This document shows positions 7,779 to 16,179 of a stretch of DNA of 64,000 nucleotides, in pieces. Numbering within the stretch: position 1 is the stretch's first letter; every line of letters begins with the position of its first letter. The stretch comes from Desulfurivibrio sp044068625 (GTDB taxonomy: Bacteria > Desulfobacterota > Desulfobulbia > Desulfobulbales > Desulfurivibrionaceae): the NCBI RefSeq assembly GCF_044068625.1, contig NZ_JBIPKH010000004.1, positions 110,205 to 174,204 on the forward strand, given 5' to 3'. Below the pieces are notes generated by a model. It worked only from the letters and a program-made list of their open reading frames with translations, was not told where the DNA came from and searched no databases. Position numbers and translations under genes: made by a program.

Positions 7779-10403
7779 GTGGAAAAAAATAGCGGCGAGT
7801 TGCGGCCGGTGCTGCTTTCCGAGTACCGGCCGCCCCTGTTTCTGGTGGCCGGAGTGGAGTTGGCCATCGACCTTTATGACGACCATGCCCTGGTCAGGGC
7901 CCGGTTGGAGCTTTATCGCAATCCGGCCCGGGAGGGGGGAGAGCGCCCGGAACCCCTGATTCTGGACGGTGAAGAACTGGAACTTTTGCGCATCAACCGG
8001 GATGGGCAGCAACTGTCGGCGGAGAGCTATCGGCTGGAGGGCTCCCGGCTGGTGCTGCCGGACCCCCCGGCCCGTTTTACCCTGGAGACGACGGCTCGCA
8101 TCCACCCGGAGCGTAATACCGCCCTGGAGGGACTCTACCGCTCCGGAACCCTCTTCTGCACCCAGTGTGAGCCGGAGGGGTTTCGGCGCATCACCTGGTA
8201 TCCCGACCGGCCCGATGTGCTGGCCCCCTTTACGGTGACGATCAGCGCCGATCAGCAAAAGTGCCCGGTGCTGCTGGCCGGCGGCAACCCCGGGGAGCGG
8301 GGGAAATTGCCGGCGGGCCGTCATTATGCCACCTTCCGGGACCCCTATCCCAAGCCCTCCTATCTCTTTGCCATGGTGGCCGGCGATCTGGCCGGCATCC
8401 ATGATTGTTTCACCACCGCCTCCGGTCGCCAGGTGGCTTTGGCGATCTATGTGGAGCATCACAACCGGGACAAGTGTGACCACGCCATGGCGGCCCTCAA
8501 GCAGGCGATGCGCTGGGATGAGGAGACCTTCGGCCTGGAGTATGACCTTGACCATTATCTGATCGTGGCGGTGGATGATTTCAACATGGGGGCCATGGAG
8601 AACAAGGGACTCAATATCTTCAACGCCGCCTACGTGCTGGCCCGGCCCGAGAGCGCCACCGACGACGATTTCGAACGGATCGAAGCGGTGATCGCCCACG
8701 AATATTTTCATAACTGGACCGGTAACCGGGTCACCTGCCGTGACTGGTTCCAGCTCAGCCTCAAGGAGGGGCTGACCGTGTTTCGGGATCAGCTCTTCAG
8801 CCAGAGTGTGCATTCCCCGGGGGGCAAGCGGATCGGTGACGTTCGCCTGCTCCGGGACCATCAGTTCGCCGAGGATGCCGGACCCCTGGCCCATCCGGTC
8901 CGGCCGGAGTCCTATCTGGAGATCAACAACTTCTACACCCTGACCATTTACGAAAAGGGGGCGGAACTGGTTCGGATGCTCCACACCCTGCTGGGGGCGG
9001 AGCGGTTCCGCCGCGGCCTGAAGCTTTATCTGGAGCGCCAAGACGGCACCGCCGCCACCGTGGAGGATTTTCTGGCGGCCATGGCCGCGGCGGGTGATCG
9101 TGACTTGGACCAGTTCAAACGCTGGTATTTCCGCCCCGGGACCCCGCGTTTGCAGGTGCGCGACTTTTTCGAGCCCGCCCGGGGCCGCTACCGGCTGCGG
9201 GTCGTTCAGAACGCGCCCCCCGAGGAGGCCTTGCATATCCCCCTGGCGGTGGGGCTGCTTGACGCCGCTGGCCGGGAGCTGACCGCCGCCCTGCTGGAGG
9301 TGACGGAGGTGGAACAGGAGTTTGTTTTCGAGGGGATGGCGGCCAAACCCACCCCCTCGCTGTTGCGCGGCTTCTCCGCCCCGGTCCGTCTGGATTATCC
9401 CTACAGCGACCAACAGTTGCAGCTGCTGCTGGCCCACGATTCCGACCCCTTCACCCGCTGGGAGGCCGCCCAGCTGCTCAACGGCAAGCTGATCCTGGAG
9501 CGGGCCGGCGACCAAGGGGAGCCGGCGGAATTGCCCGCTTCCCATGCCGCCACCTATCGGCGTTTGCTGACCGAGGCGGCCGAGCTGGCCGCCGGCAAAA
9601 CCTCCCCCCATGGCACCGACAAAACCCTGGCCGCCCTGCTGCTGACCCTGCCCAGCGAGGATTATCTGGCGGAGCAGATGGAATTGATTGAGGTTGCGGC
9701 TCTCCACCGGGCCCGCCAGTCGGTCCGTCGCGATCTGGCCCTGGCTCTGGCCGCTGAATGGCGCCGGCTTCATGATGCCGCCGCCCCGCTGGAGCCTTAT
9801 CGGTATGGGGCCGAACCGGTTGGCAACCGGCGGTTGAAAAATCTGGCTTTGGACTTTCTCCTGGCCACCGGGGAGGAGGATAATTTCGACTTGGCCCACC
9901 AGCAGTTCCGCCGGGCCGACAATATGACCGACTCCCTGGCCGCCCTGAAAGGGCTGGTACATGCCGCCGCTCCCCAGGCCCCCGAGACCCTGGCCGAGTT
10001 CGCCCGGCGCTGGCGCGACCAGCCGCTGGTGATGGATAAATGGCTGGCGGTGCAGGCCACCGCGCCCTACGCCGCCACCCTGGAGCAGGTCCGCCGGCTG
10101 CTGGCCCATCCCGCCTTCCGCATCGATAACCCCAACCGGGTCCGGGCCCTGATCGGCTCCTTTGCCGCCAATCCGGTGGCTTTCCATGCCGCCGACGGCT
10201 CCGGCTACCGTTTCCTGGCCGACCAGATCCTGGTTCTGGACCCTAAAAATCCCCAGGTCGCCGCCCGACTGGCCACCCGCCTCAGTCGCTGGCGACGTTA
10301 CGCTGAGCCCCGCCGGGGCCTGATGCGTGGTGAGCTGGCCCGTTTGGCCGCCGCCTCCCAACTCTCCCGCGATCTCCGGGAGGTGGTGGGCAAAAGTCTC
10401 TAG
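7779..10403 (+). CDS. pepN: aminopeptidase N, M1 zinc metallopeptidase
   Basis: This 874-residue cytoplasmic M1 peptidase removes N-terminal amino acids from peptides. GAMEN (residues 271-275) and the zinc site HEYFH (307-311) with Glu330 eighteen residues later match the family exactly. The C-terminal ~400 residues have the PepN arrangement of an Ig-like beta domain and alpha-helical cap. I chose GTG at 7779, preceded by AGGAG; a frame from GTG 7755 would overlap the previous gene by 23 bases. It is one base after the lytic transglycosylase stop, so it may be translated from the same transcript. A terminator follows at 10459. Confidence 0.95.
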   Translation: MEKNSGELRPVLLSEYRPPLFLVAGVELAIDLYDDHALVRARLELYRNPAREGGERPEPLILDGEELELLRINRDGQQLSAESYRLEGSRLVLPDPPARFTLETTARIHPERNTALEGLYRSGTLFCTQCEPEGFRRITWYPDRPDVLAPFTVTISADQQKCPVLLAGGNPGERGKLPAGRHYATFRDPYPKPSYLFAMVAGDLAGIHDCFTTASGRQVALAIYVEHHNRDKCDHAMAALKQAMRWDEETFGLEYDLDHYLIVAVDDFNMGAMENKGLNIFNAAYVLARPESATDDDFERIEAVIAHEYFHNWTGNRVTCRDWFQLSLKEGLTVFRDQLFSQSVHSPGGKRIGDVRLLRDHQFAEDAGPLAHPVRPESYLEINNFYTLTIYEKGAELVRMLHTLLGAERFRRGLKLYLERQDGTAATVEDFLAAMAAAGDRDLDQFKRWYFRPGTPRLQVRDFFEPARGRYRLRVVQNAPPEEALHIPLAVGLLDAAGRELTAALLEVTEVEQEFVFEGMAAKPTPSLLRGFSAPVRLDYPYSDQQLQLLLAHDSDPFTRWEAAQLLNGKLILERAGDQGEPAELPASHAATYRRLLTEAAELAAGKTSPHGTDKTLAALLLTLPSEDYLAEQMELIEVAALHRARQSVRRDLALALAAEWRRLHDAAAPLEPYRYGAEPVGNRRLKNLALDFLLATGEEDNFDLAHQQFRRADNMTDSLAALKGLVHAAAPQAPETLAEFARRWRDQPLVMDKWLAVQATAPYAATLEQVRRLLAHPAFRIDNPNRVRALIGSFAANPVAFHAADGSGYRFLADQILVLDPKNPQVAARLATRLSRWRRYAEPRRGLMRGELARLAAASQLSRDLREVVGKSL

Positions 10404-10458
10404 GGGTGGGTTTTTGCTTGCGGAAGAGCGGATTTCCGGGTACTAAACGTCGTTTGTT

Positions 10459-10503
10459 GGGGCGGGGTGCCGGCGGTTCGGCGCCGGGCCGCCCCGATTT
10501 TTA
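10459..10503 (+). terminator. Rho-independent terminator after pepN
   Basis: A GC-rich two-part stem (ggggcgg with ccgcccc; ggtgccg with cggcgcc, three-base bulge) at 10459-10496 is followed by gATTTTT. It sits about 30 bases before the efp start, so it ends the pepN transcript. Alternatively it could lie in an efp leader and act as an attenuator. Confidence 0.65.
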
Positions 10504-10530
10504 TAACTGTCAAGCCGGGAGAAACCGCGT

Positions 10531-11094
10531 ATGTACACCGCCTCCGATCTGCGCAAGGGGCTGAAGATCAAGCTGGACAACGACCCCTATATCATCACCG
10601 ACTTTGAATTTTCCAAGCCCGGCAAGGGCCAGGCCCTTTATCGCTGCCGGTTGCGCAATATGATCAGCGGCAACGCCTTCGATCGCACCTTCCGCTCCAA
10701 CGACAAGTTCGAGCCCGCCCCCTTGGAGGAGCGGACCATGCAGTTTCTCTATGGCCAGGGTGACGAGTATCACTTCATGGACACCAAGAGCTACGAGCAG
10801 ATCGTGATCCGCAAGGAGATGCTGGGTGATGATGTCAACTTCCTGATCGACAACATGGAGGTCAGCGTGCTGCTTTACGAAGAGCGGGCCATCGGGGTGA
10901 CCATGCCCAACTTCGTCAACCTGACGGTGACCCAGGCCGACCCTTGGGCCAAGGGAGATACCAGCGGCAGCGACACCAAACCGGTGACCGTGGAGACCGG
11001 CTACGTGCTGCAGGTGCCCCCCTTTATCAACGAGGGGGACAAGCTCCAGATCGATACCCGCACCGGCCAGTACGTGACCCGGGTCAAGGAATAA
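10531..11094 (+). CDS. efp: translation elongation factor P
   Basis: This 187-residue factor has the three-domain EF-P architecture. It begins MYTASDLRKGLKIKLDNDPY, has the exposed loop SKPGKGQA with the modifiable lysine at residue 32, and ends with domain III (VTVETGYVLQVPPFINEGDK...). EF-P relieves ribosome stalling at polyproline stretches. The PGKG loop is the kind beta-lysylated by EpmA, and epmA starts four bases after the efp stop, which strongly suggests that modification here. The proline-rich protein at 43833 in this window would be a natural client. The start follows a GGGAG ribosome binding site. Confidence 0.97.
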   Translation: MYTASDLRKGLKIKLDNDPYIITDFEFSKPGKGQALYRCRLRNMISGNAFDRTFRSNDKFEPAPLEERTMQFLYGQGDEYHFMDTKSYEQIVIRKEMLGDDVNFLIDNMEVSVLLYEERAIGVTMPNFVNLTVTQADPWAKGDTSGSDTKPVTVETGYVLQVPPFINEGDKLQIDTRTGQYVTRVKE

Positions 11095-11098
11095 AATT

Positions 11099-12001
11099 AT
11101 GCTGCATCTCTGGGGGCGGGCCGGGATGATTCGGGCCGTCCGCCGCTTTTTTGACCAGCGCGGCTACCTGGAGGTGGAGACCCCCATCCGTATTCCCGCT
11201 CCCGCTCCCGAGCCCCATCTGATTCCCCAGGCCGCCGGCTCCTGGTTTCTGCAAACCTCGCCCGAGCTCTGCATGAAACGCCTGCTGGCTCGGGGAGTGC
11301 CCCAGCTCTACCAGATCTGTAAATGTTTTCGCCGGGAGGAGCGGGGTAGCCGCCACCTGCCCGAGTTCACCATGCTGGAGTGGTACCGGGCCGGGGCCGA
11401 TTATTACGATCTGATGAGGGAATGCGAGGAGTTGCTGGCGGCGGTGGCCGGGGAGCTGGCCGCCGGGCACTACGGTTCGGTGGCCGCCCGGACCCTGGCC
11501 GGGCTCGATCTGGCTCCGCCCTGGGAGCGGCTCGGCGTGGCCGAGGCCTTCCACCGCCATGCCGGCATGGCGGTGGAGGAGGCGCTGGCTCGCGATCTCT
11601 TCGAAGAGTTGCTGGTGGAGAAGATCGAGCCCCATTTGGGCCGGAGCCGTCCCACCTTTCTCTATGATTACCCCGCCGAGCTGGGGGCCCTGGCCCGGCT
11701 CAGCCCGGATAATCCGGCGGTTTCCCAACGCTTCGAGCTCTATATTGGCGGCTTGGAGCTGGCCAACGGTTTTTCCGAACTGATCGACCCGGTGGAGCAG
11801 CGCCAGCGCTTTGTGGCCGATCGTCGCAAAATCCGGGCGGCCGGGCGGCGGCCGCCACCCATGCCGGAAAAATTTCTCACCGAGCTGGCCTTGATGCCCC
11901 CGGCCGCCGGAATCGCCCTGGGCCTTGATCGGCTGGCCATGATCATGCTGGGGGCCCACCGGATCGACGCGGTTTTGGCCTTTACCCCCGAACAGTTATG
12001 A
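11099..12001 (+). CDS. epmA: EF-P beta-lysine ligase EpmA (GenX/PoxA)
   Basis: The 300-residue protein is a class II lysyl-tRNA-synthetase catalytic core without the anticodon-binding domain, which defines EpmA. Visible motifs are VRRFFDQRGYLEVETPI (motif 1), QICKCFRREERGSRHLPEFTMLEWY (motif 2 region; quoted in part) and the C-terminal GIALGLDRLAMIMLG (motif 3). It activates (R)-beta-lysine and attaches it to the EF-P lysine. The four-base spacing from efp implies translational coupling. EpmB, the lysine 2,3-aminomutase needed to make beta-lysine, is not in this window. Confidence 0.93.
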   Translation: MLHLWGRAGMIRAVRRFFDQRGYLEVETPIRIPAPAPEPHLIPQAAGSWFLQTSPELCMKRLLARGVPQLYQICKCFRREERGSRHLPEFTMLEWYRAGADYYDLMRECEELLAAVAGELAAGHYGSVAARTLAGLDLAPPWERLGVAEAFHRHAGMAVEEALARDLFEELLVEKIEPHLGRSRPTFLYDYPAELGALARLSPDNPAVSQRFELYIGGLELANGFSELIDPVEQRQRFVADRRKIRAAGRRPPPMPEKFLTELALMPPAAGIALGLDRLAMIMLGAHRIDAVLAFTPEQL

Positions 12002-12013
12002 GGAGGATTGCAG

Positions 12014-12607
12014 ATGACTCCATCCATTGGCGCGAACCAGCGGCTGATCAGTGACTACGAGTTTGATTTCGCCAAGCGGCTGGCCCGGGAAGTGCTGGAG
12101 AAGCCGAAAATTTCGGTTTGGCTGGTGCTGATCCCCATCCTCTTTCTCTATTACGCCCATAAAATTCAGCAATACAAGGCGGGGCTGCAGGGGTTTTGCG
12201 ACGGGGTGCTGCATACTCGGAAAATCGCCTTGGAGGCGGTGGTGGCCGAATTGCTGGGCAGCGATGGCCCCGATTATCGAGCCTCGTTTCTCGCGGCCCA
12301 TCCCGAACCCACCCCCCAGGCCTTGAAGGTGCTGGAGCGACAGACGGCCCAGATCGAACTGCTCAAGGAGCACTATCGCCGTCTGCTGCTCGCAGCCGCT
12401 CCCGATTATCGGGGCCTGCTGCGGGGGGCCTATCGTAACAGTGGCGAATATGGGGATTTTCTCGACCGGTTGAACCGGGCGGAGGAGGAGGTGGGGCAGG
12501 CGGTGCTGGAGGCCTTTCAGCCCGGGGAAGAGGCTCGCCGGATCAATGGGCGGATGGTCAGGCTAAGCCGTGAACTGCGGGCCGAGGAGCAGCGCCGCTT
12601 CTTCTGA
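12014..12607 (+). CDS. uncharacterised protein with one N-terminal membrane segment
   Basis: A 197-residue protein that I do not recognise. ATG at 12014 follows AGGAGG at about 12001-12006, overlapping the epmA stop region; the TTG at 12008 is less likely. Residues ~34-50 (VWLVLIPILFLYYAH) form one hydrophobic segment. The rest is helical and charged, with Glu/Arg-rich heptad-like stretches (LKVLERQTAQIELLKEHYRRLL, shown in part) suggesting a cytoplasmic or periplasmic helical bundle. The arrangement directly after epmA suggests co-transcription but does not reveal a function. Confidence 0.65.
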   Translation: MTPSIGANQRLISDYEFDFAKRLAREVLEKPKISVWLVLIPILFLYYAHKIQQYKAGLQGFCDGVLHTRKIALEAVVAELLGSDGPDYRASFLAAHPEPTPQALKVLERQTAQIELLKEHYRRLLLAAAPDYRGLLRGAYRNSGEYGDFLDRLNRAEEEVGQAVLEAFQPGEEARRINGRMVRLSRELRAEEQRRFF

Positions 12608-12638
12608 ATCCGCCTTTGTCCGGGTGTTGACCGTCGGC

Positions 12639-13097
12639 TTACCGGCTGGTGTGTCGAACCTTGCCGCCGATCACGAAGGCGGCGCTAACCAGGAAAAGAT
12701 TTTTGATGATGTACTGCCCTTCCAGGCTGACTCCGAAGGGGAAACGGGTAAAACAGACTTCCGGCAACAGCAGCAGGGGGAGCATGGTGCCGGGGATTTG
12801 CAGAATGAGCAACAGCAGGGCGACGCGAATCAGGGGGCGGCAGAGCAGACCAAGGCCGATGGCCATCTCCCACCAGCCCAGAATCGGGATAAAGGCGGAA
12901 GGTTCGATCCAGTAAACCGTGCTTTTGATCAGCTCCTCCTCGGGGCTCAGTCCTAACGGCTTGAGGGCTCCGAACCAGAGGAAGATGATGGCCAGGGAGA
13001 GGCGCAGCACCACCTGGCAATGTTTGTCCAGCCAGGCGGAGGTGCGGGCATCGAAGCGGTCCAGCCATCTCGGCATCCAACTCTCTTGCTGTAGCAT
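12639..13097 (-). CDS. DoxX/DUF417-like integral membrane protein
   Basis: The sequence (LRLSLAIIFLWFGALK, then a soluble loop and FIPILGWWEMAIGLGLL, LLLILQIPGTMLPLLLLP, YIIKNLFLVSAAFVIGG) predicts four membrane segments in the pattern of the DoxX/YkgB superfamily. The conserved FLWFGALKPLG resembles the DUF417 signature FlWiGllKf. The start is uncertain: TTG 13133 (164 residues) or ATG 13097 (152 residues); neither has a clear Shine-Dalgarno sequence. Some relatives are linked to thiosulfate oxidation or thiol stress, but nothing here tests that. Confidence 0.7.
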   Translation of the reverse strand: MLQQESWMPRWLDRFDARTSAWLDKHCQVVLRLSLAIIFLWFGALKPLGLSPEEELIKSTVYWIEPSAFIPILGWWEMAIGLGLLCRPLIRVALLLLILQIPGTMLPLLLLPEVCFTRFPFGVSLEGQYIIKNLFLVSAAFVIGGKVRHTSR

Positions 13098-13172
13098 CTC
13101 GATGTCGGTCGCTCCAAGGGCTCGCTGTTTCAAGGGAGGGGGGGGGCTGACAGCCGCGACGATTACGGTCGC

Positions 13173-13220
13173 CCGGTCCGGCTTGGGGGAGGAGAGGGGA
13201 GGGAACCCAAGCCGGACCGG
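13173..13220. repeat. perfect 15-bp inverted repeat, terminator-like
   Basis: ccggtccggcttggg (13173-13187) and its exact reverse complement (13206-13220) flank an 18-base purine-rich loop. On the plus strand the stem is followed by TTTT. On the minus strand, the direction in which both neighbours are transcribed, there is no U-run. It lies between the 82-residue gene and the DoxX-like gene, so it may be a processing or stability hairpin, or a protein-binding site. Confidence 0.7.
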
Positions 13221-13259
13221 TTTTCCGTAAACTTGCAGTGTTGCTACTTCATCTTGCTT

Positions 13260-13508
13260 TCAATGGCGCAGGGCGTTGCGGATATGGTTTTCCGCGCCGG
13301 CGGTCTTCTCCGACTGGCTGTACCAGTAGGTGCTGGTGTCCACGTCGGCGGCGATTATCGCGGCCATCACCGGCTGTAAGCCCGGCAGGTTTTGCCCCCA
13401 GGGCAGTACCACCCAGGTCAGCAGCCAGAACAGGCCCAGCCCCAGCAGCAATCCGGCCCAGCCCCTGCTTGCTTGCTTCCGTTTTGTCTGCTCCATGGTG
13501 GTCGGCAT
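13260..13508 (-). CDS. small single-span membrane protein of unknown function
   Basis: This 82-residue protein has one strong hydrophobic segment, about residues 17-36 (GWAGLLLGLGLFWLLTWVVL), with a short basic N-terminus and a soluble tail rich in polar residues (DVDTSTYWYSQSEKT). The ATG at 13508 is preceded by GAGGAG eight bases upstream. It lies 93 bases downstream of the YeiH-type exporter on the same strand and is a candidate accessory subunit of it. I know no family for it. Confidence 0.6.
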   Translation of the reverse strand: MPTTMEQTKRKQASRGWAGLLLGLGLFWLLTWVVLPWGQNLPGLQPVMAAIIAADVDTSTYWYSQSEKTAGAENHIRNALRH

Positions 13509-13601
13509 CTTTTAGCTCCTCAATAGCTGTAATCCTAAAACCCATCCAGGGGAGTTGTCCCGGCGACCCCCTTGAAGAGGGGTTGCCGCCGGGAGCTTAT
13601 C

Positions 13602-15350
13602 TTATTGCATCAGGCTCTCGGTCACCCCCGGGAAGACCAGGAAGAACATGATGTAGGCCATCAGCAGGGTCAGAGCCACGTTGAGGCTCTGGCCGCAGAC
13701 ATAGAGAATGGCCGGTTTGCCGCCCTTGAAGTGCGCGGCCATCTCCCGGAAGTTGGAGGAGAGACCGATGCTGGCAAAGGCCAGGATGAAGAACCAATCC
13801 CGCAGCGGCCGGCTGAAGCCGCGCAGCACGCCCTGGTCGATCATCACATCACCGACGCTGCCCATGTAGGCAAGCATGGCGGAGAAGATGATCGAGGCGG
13901 AGATAAAGCCCAGGACGAACTTGGGAAAGCGGTACCAGATCTCCATCTTGCTCACCGTCTGGCCCTGGACGCAATCAACCCGGGCGCACCAGTAAACCGC
14001 CACGCCGAAGGCGATGATCCCGATCATCACGTTCTGGATCATCTTGATGGTGGCCGCGACAAACATCCCGGTCTCACCCAGGAAGGCGCCGGCCGCCACC
14101 ACCGCGCCGGTGGAGTCGATGGTGCCGCCGATCCAGGCGCCGCCCAGTACCGGGTGCATCCCCACCGCCACGATAAAGGTGGGCAGGGCGATCATCATCA
14201 CCGCGGTGAAGAGCATCGACATCCCGATGGCGATGGTCAGCTCCTCCTTCTTGGCCCGGCAGGCCGCCGCGGTGGCGATGGCCGCCGAGACCCCGCATAC
14301 CGACATGTCGGCCGAAACGGTAATATTGAGGGTTTTCGATTGCAGGCCGATCACCTTCTGGCCCAGGATGTAGGTCAGAATCAGGACGGTGGGGGTTACC
14401 ACCCAGGCCACGAAGATGCCCGGGAGGCCGATGGCCAGCATCTTGCCGAACAGGATCTCCGCGCCCAGCAGCACCAGGCCGGTCTTGATGAAATATTCGG
14501 TCTGCAACGCCGCTTTGAGGAAGGCCGGGGTGCCCACGGTGTTACTGATCAGCATCCCGCCCAGAATCGCCCAGATGATGGCCCCGAAACCATACTCCCG
14601 CATGGTGGTCTGGTTGCCGATGATCTCGGCGACCACCGCCAGCAGAAAGACAAACCAGAACCCCTGGATGAATTTGGCGGTGCTGATTCCCATGAAGCGG
14701 GTGCCGATGGAGAAGATCAGCATGGTGATCACCAGGGCGCCGATCAGGTAGGGAATCTTGTTGTAAGCCTGGACGGTGGCTCGGCTGCGCAGGCTGCCCC
14801 GCTCCTTTTCCCGGGCCTGGCGCCATTCACTGATCGCCGTCTCGGCCTGGTCGTTGAGCGCTGTACTCTGGAATCCCGCCGCTTCAGCCATGGCCTGGGC
14901 CGTTTTGGCGTTGGCCAGGGCGGCTTTGGTTTTCTCCTGGGCCTCTTCGTAAGCGGGCAGGGCCGCCGCCCGGCGGGCCGCCGCCGCCTCCTCGCTCAGA
15001 TAGAGCGATTCCAGGGGATTGGAGCTCCAGCGGCCGGGCCGCTGCAACCATTGGCCGATGCTCTTGGCATAGGGTTCGTTGCGGGCCCGCAGGCCCGACT
15101 TGGCATCATTGGCCAGATGCCACTCGATGGTCTGGAAGGTGGCCCGGGCCGCTTCGGCACTCAGGGTGTTCTCGGCGCGGGTTAACTTTTCATGCATCTC
15201 GGCCGGGGGGCGGGGCAGGAAGATCATCAGGCCCACCGCCAGGATCGCAAACCCCAGCCAGATCGCCCACCAGTCCTCCTTTTTCCACATCTCCGACCAT
15301 TCCCATTTTCCTTTATCAACAACTACATCGCTATTGGTTGGCGCGGTCAT
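13602..15350 (-). CDS. YeiH/PSE-family putative sulfate exporter with extended N-terminus
   Basis: The C-terminal ~390 residues match the YeiH (UPF0324, putative sulfate exporter) family. Landmarks are AEIIGNQTTMREYGFGAIIWAILGG, FIKTGLVLLGAEILFGK, NITVSADMSVCGVSAAIATAAAC and the conserved GAWIGGTIDSTGAVVAAG (quoted in part). The N-terminal ~190 residues are extra: a membrane segment at about 27-50 and a helical, Ala/Glu-rich domain. The ATG at 15350 has a perfect GAGGAGGAA upstream; a longer frame starts at 15374. Export of sulfate or a similar anion is a family annotation, but it fits an organism with dissimilatory sulfur metabolism. Confidence 0.88.
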   Translation of the reverse strand: MTAPTNSDVVVDKGKWEWSEMWKKEDWWAIWLGFAILAVGLMIFLPRPPAEMHEKLTRAENTLSAEAARATFQTIEWHLANDAKSGLRARNEPYAKSIGQWLQRPGRWSSNPLESLYLSEEAAAARRAAALPAYEEAQEKTKAALANAKTAQAMAEAAGFQSTALNDQAETAISEWRQAREKERGSLRSRATVQAYNKIPYLIGALVITMLIFSIGTRFMGISTAKFIQGFWFVFLLAVVAEIIGNQTTMREYGFGAIIWAILGGMLISNTVGTPAFLKAALQTEYFIKTGLVLLGAEILFGKMLAIGLPGIFVAWVVTPTVLILTYILGQKVIGLQSKTLNITVSADMSVCGVSAAIATAAACRAKKEELTIAIGMSMLFTAVMMIALPTFIVAVGMHPVLGGAWIGGTIDSTGAVVAAGAFLGETGMFVAATIKMIQNVMIGIIAFGVAVYWCARVDCVQGQTVSKMEIWYRFPKFVLGFISASIIFSAMLAYMGSVGDVMIDQGVLRGFSRPLRDWFFILAFASIGLSSNFREMAAHFKGGKPAILYVCGQSLNVALTLLMAYIMFFLVFPGVTESLMQ

Positions 15351-15393
15351 ATCTGTTTCCTCCTCGTCTGGCATTACATTGTCTGGGGCGGGC

Positions 15394-15816
15394 TCAGCGG
15401 ATCACCAGGACGCTGCGGCTGCTCCTGCTGACCACTTTGTGGGCCACGCTGCCCAAGGCGCCCCGACCGCCATGGCCATGTTTGCCCCCGGCCCCGATGA
15501 CGATCAGGTCGGCTTTGATTTCGTCGGAGCTGTCCAAAATGCAATCCTCGGCCGAGCCGGGCTTGATCAGCACCTCGGCGCTGAAACCGCTGCCGGCCAG
15601 TTTGTCCTTGATCTTCTCCCTGATCCCTTCGGCCTCCTTGTGGAGGGTGTCGGTGATGCTCTTACATTCGTCGATGCCGACGTCCAGCAGGCAGAGGTCG
15701 GGTACGACGATCAGCACGATGATCTCGGCTTCGCCGAGTTTGCCGGCCAGCTTTACAACCTCATCCAAGGTTTTGTAAGCCTGGTCCGAACCGTCATGGG
15801 GCACGAGCAGCTTCAT
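15394..15816 (-). CDS. universal stress protein, UspA family
   Basis: The 140-residue single-domain protein starts MKLLVPHDGSDQAYKTLDE and ends with the nucleotide-binding loop region IVIGAGGKHGHGGRGALGS and VVSRSSRSVLVIR. The loop resembles the ATP-binding G-2x-G-9x-G(S/T) motif, although the second spacing is ten residues, so ATP binding is not certain. AAAGGAGG precedes the ATG. It is upstream of, and on the same strand as, the YeiH-type exporter (43-base gap), so the two are probably co-transcribed. Confidence 0.9.
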   Translation of the reverse strand: MKLLVPHDGSDQAYKTLDEVVKLAGKLGEAEIIVLIVVPDLCLLDVGIDECKSITDTLHKEAEGIREKIKDKLAGSGFSAEVLIKPGSAEDCILDSSDEIKADLIVIGAGGKHGHGGRGALGSVAHKVVSRSSRSVLVIR

Positions 15817-16030
15817 GGTGGCCTCCTTTGTTGAGGTTTGGTCTCCTAAATTGTCGTGGCGGTGATGGTCGCCGTCATGGTCGCCAATTAGCAACAATCG
15901 TTCCAGGGCCGGTGATGGTTGCGATAATATATTTTTTACCTTTTAAAACGAGATGTTATCAGGTGGGGACGGGGTGGGCGGTCATGGCCGGCGATCCTGA
16001 AGCGGCCCTTCTGGTGCCTACCTGCGGCAA

Positions 16031-16056
16031 CAGGTGCCAACCGGAGTTGGCGCCTG
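16031..16056. promoter_or_regulatory. 11-bp inverted repeat upstream of the sensor kinase
   Basis: caggtgccaac and gttggcgcctg pair over 11 positions (one G-T) around a cgga loop. It lies about 50 bases upstream of the TATAAT at 16103 with no U-tract, so an operator is a better guess than a terminator. Confidence 0.45.
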
Positions 16057-16102
16057 GAGTGTCCCTGGGGTGTTCTGGGGTGAATAGCACAGTGAATTGC
16101 GC

Positions 16103-16108
16103 TATAAT
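16103..16108 (+). promoter_or_regulatory. candidate sigma-70 -10 box for the sensor kinase operon
   Basis: A perfect TATAAT lies 71 bases upstream of the kinase ATG. The hexamer 17 bases upstream (gtgaat) matches TTGACA poorly, so activator help would be expected if this is a promoter. Confidence 0.4.
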
Positions 16109-16179
16109 CTCCCACGGGCACGGTGGCTAACGGTGCTGGATCGCTGGCGCTGGGCCGTTTACAGGTTGGGGAGGTGTTG

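Larger units (their letters stand above)
15817..16179. other. divergent intergenic region, uspA / haem-type sensor kinase
   Basis: No gene is seen in these 363 bases. The left part is AT-rich (about 15925-15965, gataatatattttttacc) and is likely to hold the minus-strand uspA promoter. The right part holds an 11-bp inverted repeat at 16031-16056 and a perfect TATAAT at 16103, listed separately. Confidence 0.5.

Noticed and set aside
7728..10361. 877-residue minus-strand frame
   Set aside because: It is the shadow of pepN, rich in Gly/Gln/His, typical of antisense frames in GC-rich DNA.
13572..15185. 537-residue plus-strand frame
   Set aside because: It is antisense to the YeiH exporter, has low-complexity Gly/His/Asp composition and no family match.
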